The notes under the pieces were generated by a model, which ran no database searches, had not been told where the DNA came from, and saw only the letters and a list, made by a program, of their open reading frames with translations. A DNA stretch of 64,000 nucleotides. Origin: Pseudomonas sp. R5-89-07 (GTDB lineage: Bacteria > Pseudomonadota > Gammaproteobacteria > Pseudomonadales > Pseudomonadaceae). The stretch lies in assembly GCF_003851685.1 (NCBI RefSeq), contig NZ_CP027727.1:1488001-1552000 (forward strand), given 5' to 3'. Made by a program: the position numbers and the translations under genes. Numbering within the stretch: the stretch's first letter is position 1; each line of letters starts with the position of its first letter. Positions 46,788 through 56,801 of this stretch are shown piece by piece.

Positions 46788-47555
46788 TTACGCTTCCCCC
46801 AAATAGGCTTTGATCACTTCAGGATTGTCGCGGATCTGCTCCGGCGTCCCGTCGGCCAGCGGCGTGCCCTGGTTGATCACCACGATATGGTCGGAAATGC
46901 TCATGACCAGTTTCATGTCGTGTTCGATCAGCAGCACGGTGGCGTTGTTTTCCTCACGCAACACGCCGATCAGCGCCTTGAGGTCTTCGGTTTCCTTGGG
47001 GTTCAGGCCGGCGGCCGGTTCGTCGAGCATGAGGATCCGCGGGCGGGTCATCATGCAGCGGGCGATTTCCAGGCGACGTTGCTGACCATAGGCCAGGGTG
47101 CCGGCCGGGCGGTTGGCGAACTCGGTCAGGTTGACCTTGTCCAGCCAGTACGCCGCGTACTCCATGGCCTCGCGCTCGCTCTTGCGGAATGCCGGGGTCT
47201 TGAACAGGCCTGCGAAGAAGTTGGTGTTCAGGTGACGGTGCTGGGCGATCAGCAGGTTTTCGACCGCTGTCATGTCCTTGAACAGGCGCACGTTCTGGAA
47301 CGTACGCACCACACCCTTGCGGGCAATCTCGTGACCGGCCAGGCCCTGGATCGGCTGGCCGTCCAGCAGGATGCTGCCACCGCTCGGCTTGTAGAAACCG
47401 GTGAGGCAGTTGAACACCGTGGTCTTGCCGGCGCCGTTGGGGCCGATCAGCGCGACCACTTGTTTTTCCTTGACGGTCAGGGCGACGCCGTTGACCGCGA
47501 GCAGGCCGCCGAAACGCATGCTCAGATTTTCGACTTTCAGGATCTCGCGGCTCAT
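46788..47555 (-). CDS. livG: Branched-chain amino-acid ABC transporter ATPase LivG (BraF)
   Basis: A 255-residue ATPase. Walker A is [12 protein letters not shown], the [15 protein letters not shown] segment is the LivG signature, and Walker B is [13 protein letters not shown]. Its start overlaps the livM stop by 4 bases. It pairs with LivF. Confidence 0.95.
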   Translation of the reverse strand: MSREILKVENLSMRFGGLLAVNGVALTVKEKQVVALIGPNGAGKTTVFNCLTGFYKPSGGSILLDGQPIQGLAGHEIARKGVVRTFQNVRLFKDMTAVENLLIAQHRHLNTNFFAGLFKTPAFRKSEREAMEYAAYWLDKVNLTEFANRPAGTLAYGQQRRLEIARCMMTRPRILMLDEPAAGLNPKETEDLKALIGVLREENNATVLLIEHDMKLVMSISDHIVVINQGTPLADGTPEQIRDNPEVIKAYLGEA

Positions 47556-48805
47556 TTGCGCAGCTCCATGTGTGGACGTTGCATGGGCAGCAGGCCCTGA
47601 GGGCGCCAGATCATCATCAGCACCATCATGGCGCCGAACATCAACATGCGGTATTCGCTGAACTCACGCATCATTTCCGGCAGCAGGATCATCACGATCG
47701 CGGCCAGGATCACGCCCAGTTGCGAGCCCATGCCACCCAGTACCACGATGGCAAGGATGATCGCCGACTCGATAAAGGTGAACGACTCCGGGGTCACCAG
47801 GCCCTGGCGCGCGGCGAAGAAGCTGCCGGCGAAACCGGCGAACGCAGCACCGAGGGTGAAAGCGGAGAGTTTGATGATGGTCGGGTTCAGCCCCAGGGCG
47901 CGGCAGGCGATTTCATCTTCGCGCAAGGCTTCCCAGGCGCGGCCGATCGGCATGCGCAACAAACGATTGATCACGAACAGTGCCGCCAGCGCCAGCAACA
48001 GGGCGACCAGGTACAGGAACACCACCTTGCTCACCGGGTTGTAGGCAATCCCGAAGTACTCGTGGAAAGTCTGCATGCCCTCGGCGGCGCTACGGTCGAA
48101 CGACAGGCCGAAGAACGTTGGCTTGGGGATGCTGCTGATGCCGTTGGGACCACCGGTGATATCGGTGAGGTTACGCAGGAACAGACGGATGATTTCACCG
48201 AAACCCAGGGTCACGATTGCCAGGTAGTCACCGCGCAGGCGCAACACCGGGAAACCCAGCAGGAAGCCGAACGTGGCCGCCGCCATCCCCGCCAGTGGCA
48301 GGCAGATCCAGAAGCTCCAGCCCAGGTAGTGCGACAGCAGCGCGTAGGTGTAGGCACCCACGGCATAGAAGCCCACATAACCCAGGTCGAGCAGCCCGGC
48401 CAGGCCCACCACGATGTTCAGGCCCAGGCCCAGCAACACGTAGATCAGGATCAGGGTGGCGATGTCGACCGCGCCGCGCGAGCCGAAGAACGGCCAGATC
48501 AACGCGGCGATGATCAGGCCGATGATGATGTAGCGCTGGGTGCGCGGCAGGGTCAAGAATTGGCTGACCTTGGGCGACACCAACGGGCCACGGTTGCCCT
48601 TGAACAGCGCGCCGACCTGCTGGGTGAACAGCACGCGCAGGAACATCAGCACCGAACACAGGGCGATGATGGTCAGCGTCACGGGACCAGTGCCATGCAC
48701 TTCCAGGTTGATGCCAACAATGCTCAGCTTGAGACCGAGTACCGGAAAGGCCACGGCCCATACCAGCAAGGCGCTGAAAAACGCCGATTTAAGATATCTG
48801 CTCAT
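47552..48805 (-). CDS. livM: High-affinity branched-chain amino-acid permease LivM (BraE)
   Basis: A 417-residue permease. An N-terminal extension with two or three helices precedes the LivM core, which starts near [51 protein letters not shown] is the coupling EAA-type loop. Start and stop overlap livH and livG by 4 bases each. Confidence 0.94.
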   Translation of the reverse strand: MSRYLKSAFFSALLVWAVAFPVLGLKLSIVGINLEVHGTGPVTLTIIALCSVLMFLRVLFTQQVGALFKGNRGPLVSPKVSQFLTLPRTQRYIIIGLIIAALIWPFFGSRGAVDIATLILIYVLLGLGLNIVVGLAGLLDLGYVGFYAVGAYTYALLSHYLGWSFWICLPLAGMAAATFGFLLGFPVLRLRGDYLAIVTLGFGEIIRLFLRNLTDITGGPNGISSIPKPTFFGLSFDRSAAEGMQTFHEYFGIAYNPVSKVVFLYLVALLLALAALFVINRLLRMPIGRAWEALREDEIACRALGLNPTIIKLSAFTLGAAFAGFAGSFFAARQGLVTPESFTFIESAIILAIVVLGGMGSQLGVILAAIVMILLPEMMREFSEYRMLMFGAMMVLMMIWRPQGLLPMQRPHMELRK

Positions 48806-49725
48806 ACTTTCTCAACCTCCGGACGGCCCAGGATGCCGGTCGGACGGAACAACAACACCAGAACCAACAAGCCGAACGCCACGACGTCCTTGTACTGGTC
48901 ACCGAAGATGTCGGCGCCAAAGGCTTCGGCCACGCCCAGCACCAGCCCACCGAGCATCGCGCCCGGAATACTGCCGATACCGCCCAGCACCGCCGCGGTA
49001 AAGGCCTTGAGGCCTACCAGAAAGCCGGCGTTGGGGTTGATCACGCCGTACTGCATGCTCAGCAACACGGCAGCGACCGCCGCCAGCGCAGCACCGATCA
49101 CGAACGTCAGGGCGATGATGTTATTGGTGTTGATGCCCAGCAGGTTGGCCATCTTGATGTCTTCGGCGCAGGCCCGGCAGGCGCGCCCCAGACGAGAGCG
49201 GGAGATGAACAGCGTGAGGCCGAGCATGGCCACCAGGGTGACGATGAAGACCAGGATCTGCATGTAGGAAATCAGCACTTCTTCCGCACCGCCAGGGCCG
49301 AAGGAGAGGCTTCCCGGAATCAGGTTGGGAATCGACTTGTCCTTGGAATCCTGGGACAGCAATACGGTGTTCTGCAGGAAAATCGACATGCCGATGGCGG
49401 AAATCAGCGGGATCAACCGGTTGCTGCCGCGCAAGGGACGGTAGGCAACACGCTCGATACTGTAGCCATAGGCACTGGTCACGACGATCGACGCAAGGAA
49501 CGCAGCGGTCATCAACAGCGGCAGGGAGTGGATACCCATCATGGCCAGCCCGGCAAGGGCGATGAAGGCCACGTAGGAACCAATCATGTACACCTCGCCA
49601 TGGGCGAAGTTGATCATTCCAATGATGCCGTAAACCATTGTGTAGCCAATGGCTATCAAGGCATAGGTGCTGCCAATGGTCAGGCCATTAACCAGCTGTT
49701 GGAAAAAATGATAGATCTCAGGCAT
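48802..49725 (-). CDS. livH: Branched-chain amino-acid permease LivH (BraD)
   Basis: A 307-residue permease. [20 protein letters not shown] and [20 protein letters not shown] are classic LivH segments, and the [21 protein letters not shown] loop contacts the ATPases. It is the first membrane gene, 229 bp after the binding-protein gene and following a terminator. Confidence 0.95.
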   Translation of the reverse strand: MPEIYHFFQQLVNGLTIGSTYALIAIGYTMVYGIIGMINFAHGEVYMIGSYVAFIALAGLAMMGIHSLPLLMTAAFLASIVVTSAYGYSIERVAYRPLRGSNRLIPLISAIGMSIFLQNTVLLSQDSKDKSIPNLIPGSLSFGPGGAEEVLISYMQILVFIVTLVAMLGLTLFISRSRLGRACRACAEDIKMANLLGINTNNIIALTFVIGAALAAVAAVLLSMQYGVINPNAGFLVGLKAFTAAVLGGIGSIPGAMLGGLVLGVAEAFGADIFGDQYKDVVAFGLLVLVLLFRPTGILGRPEVEKV

Positions 49726-49903
49726 TACAGCGCTCCTAAAAACCCGATACGCATTTCACTGGTGGAGTCATGTTCCGGCCCTGCGCTGTGTTCTGTGAGC
49801 ACATTTGCACAAAGCGTTTGCCAGCGAACCGCTGGTGACGGTTTTAAGATTTTCAGGTGAGCCAGCGCCCGGATCGCGGGTGACAGGCCCATAAACCTCG
49901 TAA

Positions 49904-49936
49904 AACAAAGCCCACTGCTCTCACAGTGGGCTTGTT
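49904..49936 (-). terminator. Attenuator-like terminator between livJ and livH
   Basis: On the minus strand AAGCCCACTG pairs with CAGTGGGCTT (49933-49924 with 49917-49908) around a 6-nt loop, followed by TTTGTTTT. It lies about 20 nt after the livJ stop. Partial read-through would lower permease expression relative to the binding protein. Confidence 0.8.
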
Positions 49937-49954
49937 GGACCAGTAACGCCTGGC

Positions 49955-51082
49955 TTACTGAGGGGAAACTTCGGTTTTTGGTTTGCCGAAGTGCCATTCG
50001 TAGACCACGAACTTGAAGTCCTTCAGGTCGCCCTTGGCGTCGAAGCTCAGCTCGCCAGTCGGGGTCTTGAAGGTACCGGCGTGGATGGCTTCGGCCACCT
50101 TGGCGGTGTCTTCGCTCTTGGCTGCCTTGATACCACCGGCGATCACTTCGATGGCCGAGTAGGCTGGGAACACGAACGGACCGGTTGGGTCCTGCTTGTT
50201 CTTGGCGAACTCTTCAACGATGGCTTTGTTGGCCGGATCGGTGTCGAAGGATTTAGGCAGCGTCACCAGCAGGCCTTCGGAAGCGCCTTGGGCGATTTGC
50301 GAGATGGAGTCGTTGCCGACACCCTCTGGGCCCATGAACTTGGCGTTCAGGCCTTTTTCCTTGGCCTGGCGCAGGATCAGGCCCAGCTCCGGGTGGTAGC
50401 CGCCGTAGTAGACGAAGTCGACGTTGGCTTGCTTGAGTTTCTGGATGATCGAGGAGAAGTCCTTGTCGCCGGCGTTCAGGCCTTCGAAGACGGCAACCTT
50501 GGTGCCTTTCTCTTCAAGGGTCTTCTTCACGGCGCTGGCGATGCCTTCACCGTATTGTTGCTTGTCATGCAGCACGGCAACGATCTTCGGTTTCACGTGG
50601 TCGGCGATGTAGTTGCCGGCGGCTGGGCCCTGTGCGCTGTCCAGGCCGATGGTGCGGAAGATCAGCTTGTAGCCACGGGAGGTAATTTCCGGGCTGGTGG
50701 CCGCAGGGGTAATCATGATGACGCCTTCGTCTTCATAAATATCGGACGCTGGCTGAGTGGAGCTGGAGCAGAGGTGACCGACCACGAACTTGACGCCGTC
50801 GTTGACCACTTTGTTGGCTACGGCAACGGCTTGTTTAGGATCGCAGGCGTCGTCGTATTCCTTGGCTTCAAGCATCTTGCCGTCCACGCCACCCTTGGCG
50901 TTGATGTCGGCGATAGCTTGCTTGGCACCCATGAATTGCATGTCACCGTATTGCGTTACAGGCCCGGTCTTGGGGCCGGCAATACCGATCTTGATGGTGT
51001 CGGCTGCGAACGAATGGCCGGCAACCCCAGCCAGGACCATAGCGGCAAACAGTTTGGAAATCTGCTTAGTAGCCTTATTCAT
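49955..51082 (-). CDS. livJ: Branched-chain amino-acid binding protein LivJ (BraC)
   Basis: A 375-residue periplasmic protein. The signal peptide MNKATKQISKLFAAMVLAG ends near HSFAADT. IKIGIAGPKTGPVTQYGDMQ, DDACDPKQAVAVANKVVND and CSSSTQPASDIYEDEG are diagnostic, including the conserved disulphide cysteine. It delivers Leu, Ile, Val (and Ala) to LivHM. The intergenic region upstream holds two palindromes. Confidence 0.95.
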   Translation of the reverse strand: MNKATKQISKLFAAMVLAGVAGHSFAADTIKIGIAGPKTGPVTQYGDMQFMGAKQAIADINAKGGVDGKMLEAKEYDDACDPKQAVAVANKVVNDGVKFVVGHLCSSSTQPASDIYEDEGVIMITPAATSPEITSRGYKLIFRTIGLDSAQGPAAGNYIADHVKPKIVAVLHDKQQYGEGIASAVKKTLEEKGTKVAVFEGLNAGDKDFSSIIQKLKQANVDFVYYGGYHPELGLILRQAKEKGLNAKFMGPEGVGNDSISQIAQGASEGLLVTLPKSFDTDPANKAIVEEFAKNKQDPTGPFVFPAYSAIEVIAGGIKAAKSEDTAKVAEAIHAGTFKTPTGELSFDAKGDLKDFKFVVYEWHFGKPKTEVSPQ

Positions 51083-51148
51083 AGTGCTCCACTCTTGCTG
51101 TTGTATTTTTTATAGTTCTAGCGGCCTTGTGAGCTGCAGAACCGGATC

Positions 51149-51165
51149 GGATATCTCGGATATCC
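51149..51165. promoter_or_regulatory. Palindrome upstream of livJ
   Basis: GGATATC-TCG-GATATCC is a perfect 7+3+7 inverted repeat, 67 bp upstream of the livJ ATG and inside its likely promoter region. It may be an operator for a branched-chain amino-acid-responsive regulator; the protein is unknown. Confidence 0.45.
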
Positions 51166-51183
51166 CCCGGCAACGCCCTGGCA

Positions 51184-51199
51184 ACTGTACCGGTACAGT
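51184..51199. promoter_or_regulatory. 16-bp perfect palindrome upstream of livJ
   Basis: ACTGTACCGGTACAGT is self-complementary over 16 bp, 18 bp from the previous palindrome. CTG and CAG are 8 bp apart, not 10, so it is not a standard LexA site. The rest of the 340-bp divergent gap (51083-51422) holds promoters only, as far as I can see. Confidence 0.5.
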
Positions 51200-51422
51200 G
51201 TAGAGCGCCGGTTGAGCGCTTGAAAAGCTGGCTGCTGGGGGCAAAACCGGGTTGTGTCGCTTAAATGAAAGAAAAAGACAGAATTGCGGCGGGGTAATGC
51301 CAGCCTTTCAAGCATTCCTTGGCTTTTCCGACACTTTCAATCGCTACCTCATTTGCTACTGGGTTTTTCTAGCTGAGACACAACGCTATGATTGCGCCGA
51401 TTTTTTACTCAGGTGAACTCCC

Positions 51423-51734
51423 ATGACGCAAGAACCTAGCACCCTCTATGCCAAGCTGCTCGGTGAAACGGCCGAAATTTCCTGGAAGGAGCTCGAACCG
51501 TTCTTTGCCAAGGGTGCCCTATTGTGGGTCGACGCCGGCCTGGATTTGATCGAAGCTGCCGAGGCGATGGCCGAAGACAATCGCGACAAAGTCGCTGCCT
51601 GGCTGGCTGCGGGGAGTCTTGGCGAAGTGTCTGCGACGCGGGCGGTGGACTTGGTTACACGGGATCCGGGCCTGTGGGCAGTGGTGGTTTCGCCGTGGAT
51701 TTTGATTCAGGAAAGGGCATGCGCTGCGGATTGA
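51423..51734 (+). CDS. DUF2288 family protein
   Basis: A 103-residue cytoplasmic protein with no signal or membrane helix. TLYAKLLGETAEISWKELEPFFAKG and ALLWVDAGLDLIEAA match the DUF2288 family, whose function is unknown. An AGGTGAACTCCC Shine-Dalgarno-like element precedes the ATG. A 285-bp non-coding region follows. Confidence 0.85.
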   Translation: MTQEPSTLYAKLLGETAEISWKELEPFFAKGALLWVDAGLDLIEAAEAMAEDNRDKVAAWLAAGSLGEVSATRAVDLVTRDPGLWAVVVSPWILIQERACAAD

Positions 51735-51955
51735 TGCATCAAAATGGTGCGGATGGCGCCGGTCTGGAGTGGGTAAGCGGGTAACCTTAAGTCCAGTGAT
51801 GGCCTTTCGCCGTGGAGAAACGTCACAACCCGCCAGTCTGTCGGTTGACGTCTACGTCATGGGAACAGTTACACCGATTGCCATTCAGGGATTTAATTGT
51901 TTCAAGCTTCGTCTGGCGGCGCCCTTTATAGCCAGCAGATGCCGCGAGAGGAGGG

Positions 51956-51975
51956 AGGCATTCAGCGCAATGCCT
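51956..51975. other. Hairpin in the 285-bp gap before the tubulin-like gene end
   Basis: AGGCATT (51956-51962) pairs with AATGCCT (51969-51975) around CAGCGC. No T-run follows on either strand, so terminator function is weak. Nothing else is recognised between 51735 and 52019. Confidence 0.4.
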
Positions 51976-52019
51976 AGCCCCCGAATCACTGTCTCCCCTC
52001 GTACTGGTACCTATGTGAA

Positions 52020-54206
52020 TCAGGCCGTCTTACCCGTGTGGTTATTCAATGAAATAACTTTGGTCTTACCTATCCGGTGACGATAGATCTCACGCAGGTA
52101 CTTGATCGCCTTTTTCACACAATCACGCGACAAACGAATGTCGTTGATCGATACGAACTTGTCCTTGTCGTTGATCAGCTCGCGATACTTCTTCTCATAC
52201 ATCGGTTTGATCGCGTACCAGTTGGTATCCAGAATTTTCGCCGGGTTCTCGAACTCATTAAGCAGCTCATCAATCCGGTCTTCATCGAAATCTTCGTGGA
52301 TGATGAAATCCAGAATCGAATTGTCCAGCGTGTCATCAAACCGGTACGGATTGCGTGCAAAGCAGCGTTTGATAAACGCTACGATCAGCGTCAGGAAATC
52401 ATCCGACAGGCACGGGCTCTTGGCGATCAGGGTGGTCAGCGATAAGTTCGCGGACGCCCCGATCACCAAGGCATAACGCTTGAGCGTGGTGTTGGGGAAC
52501 AGGCTATTGAGGTGGGTCTTCAAGCGGTTCAGGTCCATGTAGGACAGCTTGTAGTCCTTGGGCAGCGAGACGATGGACACCACCGACGAGCAGTTCTTGA
52601 AAAAATGCAGGTCATGCAGCGCCGCCGCGTCATAGCCGGAATTTTTGTATTGCTCCAGCGACGCCTTATAGCGTTTGGACTCGATCGGCAGCAGGCTGAT
52701 GCCTTCGATGGCCTGGGTGACCTTGTTGAAGTGCGGCAGGTCGATGGAGCGGAAGAACAGGTCATCGATATTCAGGCGCTGTGGCTCTTTTTCGAACACC
52801 TTGAATTTGTCATTCGACGGCACCGGGGTTTCCGGAACTACGGACTCGGCATAGGCAATCGCCACCGGGCCGGCCAGACTCATGAACAGGTCGTTGGCAT
52901 CCAGGCGGATGGTTTCGCCGATGTCGATGCCGGCGCGACGGAAGTAGTTCTGGTCATAGTCGGTGGTCACCGCCTGGGCGGTGAGGATGTTGAAGATTTG
53001 CTGGGAAATGTACTGGTTGGCGTGCTTTTCCATGGCGTTGACGTCGATGTTCTGGATATTGCCGTCATCGCTTTCTTCGGCGTAACGCATGATGTCGTTG
53101 GAGATCAGCATCATCGCGTTCCAGGGGCGGATGCGTCCCTTCACGCTGGCTTCGCTGCTGTCTTCATTGTCGAAGTTGTATGAGAAATCCCATTCTTCCG
53201 ACAGGTATTTGCATAACAGGCGCCCGGCATTGATGTGCAGCGCTTCGGACATTTCACTGCGGTGGTCGGAGATATTCGGCAGCACGCAGATGCCGCTGGT
53301 GAAGATCGGCTCGAACACGAAAGCATGGCCGCTTTTGCTGTCGTGCTCGTCGGCGGGCTTGGTGTCGAAGGTCTTATTCATGTACGAGTGTTGCTGGGCC
53401 AGGCCGAACTCGGAAGCCATGCCCGAACCCGTGCCGCCGCCGGCGCTGAAGATCGAGAAGTACAGGCGCGACTGGTTGGCCTTGATGCCGCACGAATCGA
53501 TCAGGTACGAGTGGATCATCTTCCAGTCGGGGCTGGAAAAACGCTGGGTGTCCTTGTTGAGGATGATTTTGGCCAGGTATTGGCCGAGGATCGGCGCGTT
53601 GCCGGCGCCACCGGCATGAACCTCCGACAGGTCCATGATCTTCATCTTGCTGTAGTCGCGCAGAAAACCGCTTTTTTCGCCCTTGCGCGAAAACCGGATG
53701 CGCCCGGCAATGTCCTTGTCCAGGTCGCCCAGCATCACCAGGGGCTCCACCAGGAACACCGGTTTGGCCGCTTTGCCGCCGCCCAGGCGAAGGTTGTTGC
53801 GGATCCACTGGGTCGGGCTGTAGCCCTTGTCGGCCGTTTTGTCTTGCGTGCTGAATTCGTTCAGGTAGAACTTGCGCGCGTTGTACACCAGCTCCGCCAC
53901 GTCCAGTGCAATGTTCGACCCGCAGCGGCCCAGGCCGATCAGGCAGACCGAGGGGAATTCCTGCTCGTTGCGCGGGTCGCCGTCGCCTTCGAGCTGGGGC
54001 ACGCTCGGGAATACCATGTCGCGCAGGCCATCGAGGTTATCGAGGATGCGGTCGGTATTGGTTTCGGTGAAGTACAAGTACTGCTGGGTGGCCAGCGGGC
54101 GGGCACTGCTCAATGACTGGGTACCTGAAGGCTTTTGCGCAGGCGCTGTTGGCAGCACGTCGGATACCACGGTGGCAGCGTTATTTTTAGAGGTCATTGT
54201 CGCCAT
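52020..54206 (-). CDS. Tubulin/FtsZ-superfamily GTPase-like protein
   Basis: A 728-residue protein from the ATG at 54206 (AGGTAC just upstream); starts at 54197 or 54245 are possible. A 90-residue extension precedes an FtsZ-like core. T1 loop GLGRCGSN is at about 91-98. The tubulin signature GGGTGSG is at about 256-262. T6-like ISND is at about 368-371, followed by a helix like FtsZ H7 (AMEKHANQYISQQIFNIL), and T7-like LDANDL is at about 435-440. About 290 further residues are of unknown fold. It is much larger than FtsZ and has no adjacent partner gene. Assembly and GTP use are inferred. Confidence 0.85.
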   Translation of the reverse strand: MATMTSKNNAATVVSDVLPTAPAQKPSGTQSLSSARPLATQQYLYFTETNTDRILDNLDGLRDMVFPSVPQLEGDGDPRNEQEFPSVCLIGLGRCGSNIALDVAELVYNARKFYLNEFSTQDKTADKGYSPTQWIRNNLRLGGGKAAKPVFLVEPLVMLGDLDKDIAGRIRFSRKGEKSGFLRDYSKMKIMDLSEVHAGGAGNAPILGQYLAKIILNKDTQRFSSPDWKMIHSYLIDSCGIKANQSRLYFSIFSAGGGTGSGMASEFGLAQQHSYMNKTFDTKPADEHDSKSGHAFVFEPIFTSGICVLPNISDHRSEMSEALHINAGRLLCKYLSEEWDFSYNFDNEDSSEASVKGRIRPWNAMMLISNDIMRYAEESDDGNIQNIDVNAMEKHANQYISQQIFNILTAQAVTTDYDQNYFRRAGIDIGETIRLDANDLFMSLAGPVAIAYAESVVPETPVPSNDKFKVFEKEPQRLNIDDLFFRSIDLPHFNKVTQAIEGISLLPIESKRYKASLEQYKNSGYDAAALHDLHFFKNCSSVVSIVSLPKDYKLSYMDLNRLKTHLNSLFPNTTLKRYALVIGASANLSLTTLIAKSPCLSDDFLTLIVAFIKRCFARNPYRFDDTLDNSILDFIIHEDFDEDRIDELLNEFENPAKILDTNWYAIKPMYEKKYRELINDKDKFVSINDIRLSRDCVKKAIKYLREIYRHRIGKTKVISLNNHTGKTA

Positions 54207-54275
54207 GTACCTGGACGGATGGCTGGAAAAGCAAGGAGCCATCACTGAGTGAGAGTTCGCGACTTTACAGTGCGC

Positions 54276-54336
54276 CTGAGTCCTGAATGGTTGGATTTAA
54301 CCTTGAATTTACAAGGGGAATCCGCGCCGGACTCAG
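54276..54336. promoter_or_regulatory. Nested inverted repeats upstream of the tubulin-like gene
   Basis: CTGAGTCC (54276-54283) and GGACTCAG (54329-54336) are a perfect inverted pair 45 nt apart, enclosing CCTTG-AATTTA-CAAGG (54301-54316). The outer arms could form a hairpin or two operator half-sites. Confidence 0.4.
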
Positions 54337-54398
54337 TTGAATCGGCCGTTCGTCGGCGTTCTTTAGCTAGATGATGGCGAAATGCCAAAGAATCGGCG

Positions 54399-56678
54399 TC
54401 AGCGGATTGGCCTGACGACAGAGGCAGGGCTGACGCGGCCTGGGCCCGGCTCCCTGGACACAGGCGGCTCCTGGGTGCCTTCGCCAGCGTGCGGGGAAAG
54501 CGGGTTGCGCATCTGTAGACCCTGGATCACGCCAATAATGTCGCTGGCGGCGACGGCGGGGCTCAGCAGGTAACCCTGGATGAAATCACAGCCATGCTTT
54601 TGCAGCAGCTCGAATTGCGCCTGGTTTTCCACGCCTTCGATGACGACCTGCAAGTGCAGCGTGTGGGCCATGCCGATGATCGCCTGGACGATTTCGGTAT
54701 CGGCGATGGACTTGGGAATGTCCTGGATAAACGAACGGTCGATTTTCAAGGTGTTGAGCGGCAAGCGCTTGAGGTAGGCCAGGGATGAATAACCGGTGCC
54801 GAAGTCGTCGATTGCCAGCGATACGCCCAAGGCTCGAATTTGGCGCAACAGCGCCAGGGTGCTGCTGATATTGCCCATCAGGGCATTTTCGGTGACTTCC
54901 AGCTCCAGACGGTGGGCGGCGATGCCGGCAAAGCGCAGGGCGGCCTCGATTTCATCCGCCAGCTCGTCCCGCGCCAGGTTGAGGGCCGAGCAGTTCACGG
55001 CCATGCTCAACTCGGTGTAGCCGCGATCAGACAGCAGGCTTAAATCATGACAGGCCTGGCGCAGTACCCAGTGGTCCAGTTCGGCAATCAAGCCGTTATT
55101 CTCGGCAATCGCGATAAACCGATCCGGAGCCAGCAGCCCGTGCTGTGGATGCTGCCAGCGCACCAGGGCCTCCAGACGCGTGACCTTGCCCAGCTTCATG
55201 TCAAAGATTGGCTGATAGAACAGCACCAGTTGGTTGCGTGTGCGCAGGGCGCCGCGCAGTTCTTCTTCCAGTTGCAGCTCAAGGAAGGCGCGGGTTTTCA
55301 GGTTGGAGCTGAAGAAGTGCAGACTGTTGCGCCCAGCGTCCTTGGATTGGTAAAGCGCCAGGTCGGCGGTTTTCAGCAGTTCTTCGCAGGTCTGGCCGTC
55401 GTCGGGAAACAGGCTGATACCGATGCTGGTGGTCATCACCATCCGCCGGCCTGCCAACTCGATGGGTTCTTTCATTTTTTGCATGATGCGCTGGGCCATG
55501 TGTCGCGCTTCGTCGCGATGATGGATATTGATCAAAATGCAGAACTCATCCCCGCCAAAGCGCGCGACCACGTCGGCATGGCTGCGTACCGAGCTTTTGA
55601 TATGGCTGGCCAGCACGCTGAGTAATTGATCACCGGCATCATGCCCCAGGCTGTCGTTGATACGCTTGAAATGGTCAATGTCGAGGAAGATCACCGCCAT
55701 CATGCCGCCGGTTGCGGTTTTTTCCGCAACTTTTTCCGCGAAGATCTGGTTGAAGCCCCGCCGGTTGAGCAAGCTGGTCAGCGCATCGTAATGGGCCACC
55801 TGTTGCAACGAGGCACGCGCCTGGTCCAGTTCGCTGAGCAGCGCATTGACCCGGCGCAGGTCGCGTTCCTTGTGCTGCAGCTTCTTGTCGGCCAGGGCTG
55901 CGCTGACGCTGCTGCCGATGACCAGCAGGGTAATCACCGCCACCGACAGGCCCAGTTGAAGCGGGTTGTGATCGGTCGGCAACGACAGATCCACGCCGTT
56001 TGGTATCAGCATTTGCATGGCCGCCATGCCGGTGAAGTGCATGCTCAGGATGCCGGCGCCCAGCACCAGGCTGGCGGCGTATTTGAGCAATTGATGAAAC
56101 ACGCCGGCGCCGTTGCGCAGGTAGCTCGACAGCAACAACGCTGCCAGGCTGGCGCCGATGGCAATAGCGACCGACGCCATGAACAGGCTGGTGTCGAAAT
56201 ACACCTGGGCCTGGGAGCGCATGGCCGACATGCCGACGTAGTGCATCAGCGCGATACCCAGCCCCATCCACACCGAGGCCAGCAGGTACTGGTGAAACCG
56301 CAGTTGCGCATGACTGAGGGTTTGCATGGCGAACAGCGAAGCGATCAGGGCAATGACCAGCGAGGCGAAGGTCATGAGCAATTCGTAGTGAATGGCGATA
56401 GGGGCTTGGAAAGCCAGCATGCTGATGAAGTGGGTCGACCAGATACCGCCCGCCAGGCAACCGGCGCCCAACCAGCGCCAGTGGCGGCGGGCGGTGGGGT
56501 CTTCGACATGACCGACGCGTTCGGCCATATCCAATGTGCCGAAGCCCGCCGCGCAGGCGACCAGGTACGCCAGCAGCACCAGAAAGGGGTTATGACTGCA
56601 ATTGAGTAATAAGTGCCCGTTGTCTGGAAGGTCGGTGAAAAAGTGCAGCCCCAGCCATTCCATAGCATGTCCCGTCAT
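54399..56678 (-). CDS. mucR: MHYT-GGDEF-EAL cyclic-di-GMP protein (MucR type)
   Basis: A 759-residue inner-membrane protein. Three MHYT-type motifs, STHFISM (81-87), MHYVGM (145-150) and MHFTGM (213-218), lie in seven helices. GGDEF (375-379) and EAL (503-505), with DDFGTGYSSL, are intact, so both cyclase and phosphodiesterase could be active. No RxxD I-site is seen before GGDEF. P. aeruginosa MucR has the same architecture and stimulates alginate. The last 35 residues (after GLQMRN) look unstructured. An ATG at 56663 is an alternative start. Confidence 0.88.
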   Translation of the reverse strand: MTGHAMEWLGLHFFTDLPDNGHLLLNCSHNPFLVLLAYLVACAAGFGTLDMAERVGHVEDPTARRHWRWLGAGCLAGGIWSTHFISMLAFQAPIAIHYELLMTFASLVIALIASLFAMQTLSHAQLRFHQYLLASVWMGLGIALMHYVGMSAMRSQAQVYFDTSLFMASVAIAIGASLAALLLSSYLRNGAGVFHQLLKYAASLVLGAGILSMHFTGMAAMQMLIPNGVDLSLPTDHNPLQLGLSVAVITLLVIGSSVSAALADKKLQHKERDLRRVNALLSELDQARASLQQVAHYDALTSLLNRRGFNQIFAEKVAEKTATGGMMAVIFLDIDHFKRINDSLGHDAGDQLLSVLASHIKSSVRSHADVVARFGGDEFCILINIHHRDEARHMAQRIMQKMKEPIELAGRRMVMTTSIGISLFPDDGQTCEELLKTADLALYQSKDAGRNSLHFFSSNLKTRAFLELQLEEELRGALRTRNQLVLFYQPIFDMKLGKVTRLEALVRWQHPQHGLLAPDRFIAIAENNGLIAELDHWVLRQACHDLSLLSDRGYTELSMAVNCSALNLARDELADEIEAALRFAGIAAHRLELEVTENALMGNISSTLALLRQIRALGVSLAIDDFGTGYSSLAYLKRLPLNTLKIDRSFIQDIPKSIADTEIVQAIIGMAHTLHLQVVIEGVENQAQFELLQKHGCDFIQGYLLSPAVAASDIIGVIQGLQMRNPLSPHAGEGTQEPPVSREPGPGRVSPASVVRPIR

Positions 56679-56801
56679 AGAGTCGCGTCACTGCCTGAGG
56701 CGATGACCTATGAGGTCGAGTATAGAACCCATGCGAGATTTGCCATGGGTAATGGCAATTTGATTTCAAATGTTTTGGCATGTCACCCATAGCGTTTGGT
56801 G

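Noticed and set aside
51184..51199. LexA box upstream of livJ
   Set aside because: ACTGTACCGGTACAGT has CTG and CAG separated by 8 rather than 10 bases, and the gene is not SOS-related.
51769..52080. A 103-codon plus-strand frame between DUF2288 and the tubulin-like gene
   Set aside because: It overlaps the end of the tubulin-like gene, lacks a Shine-Dalgarno and shows no recognisable domain.
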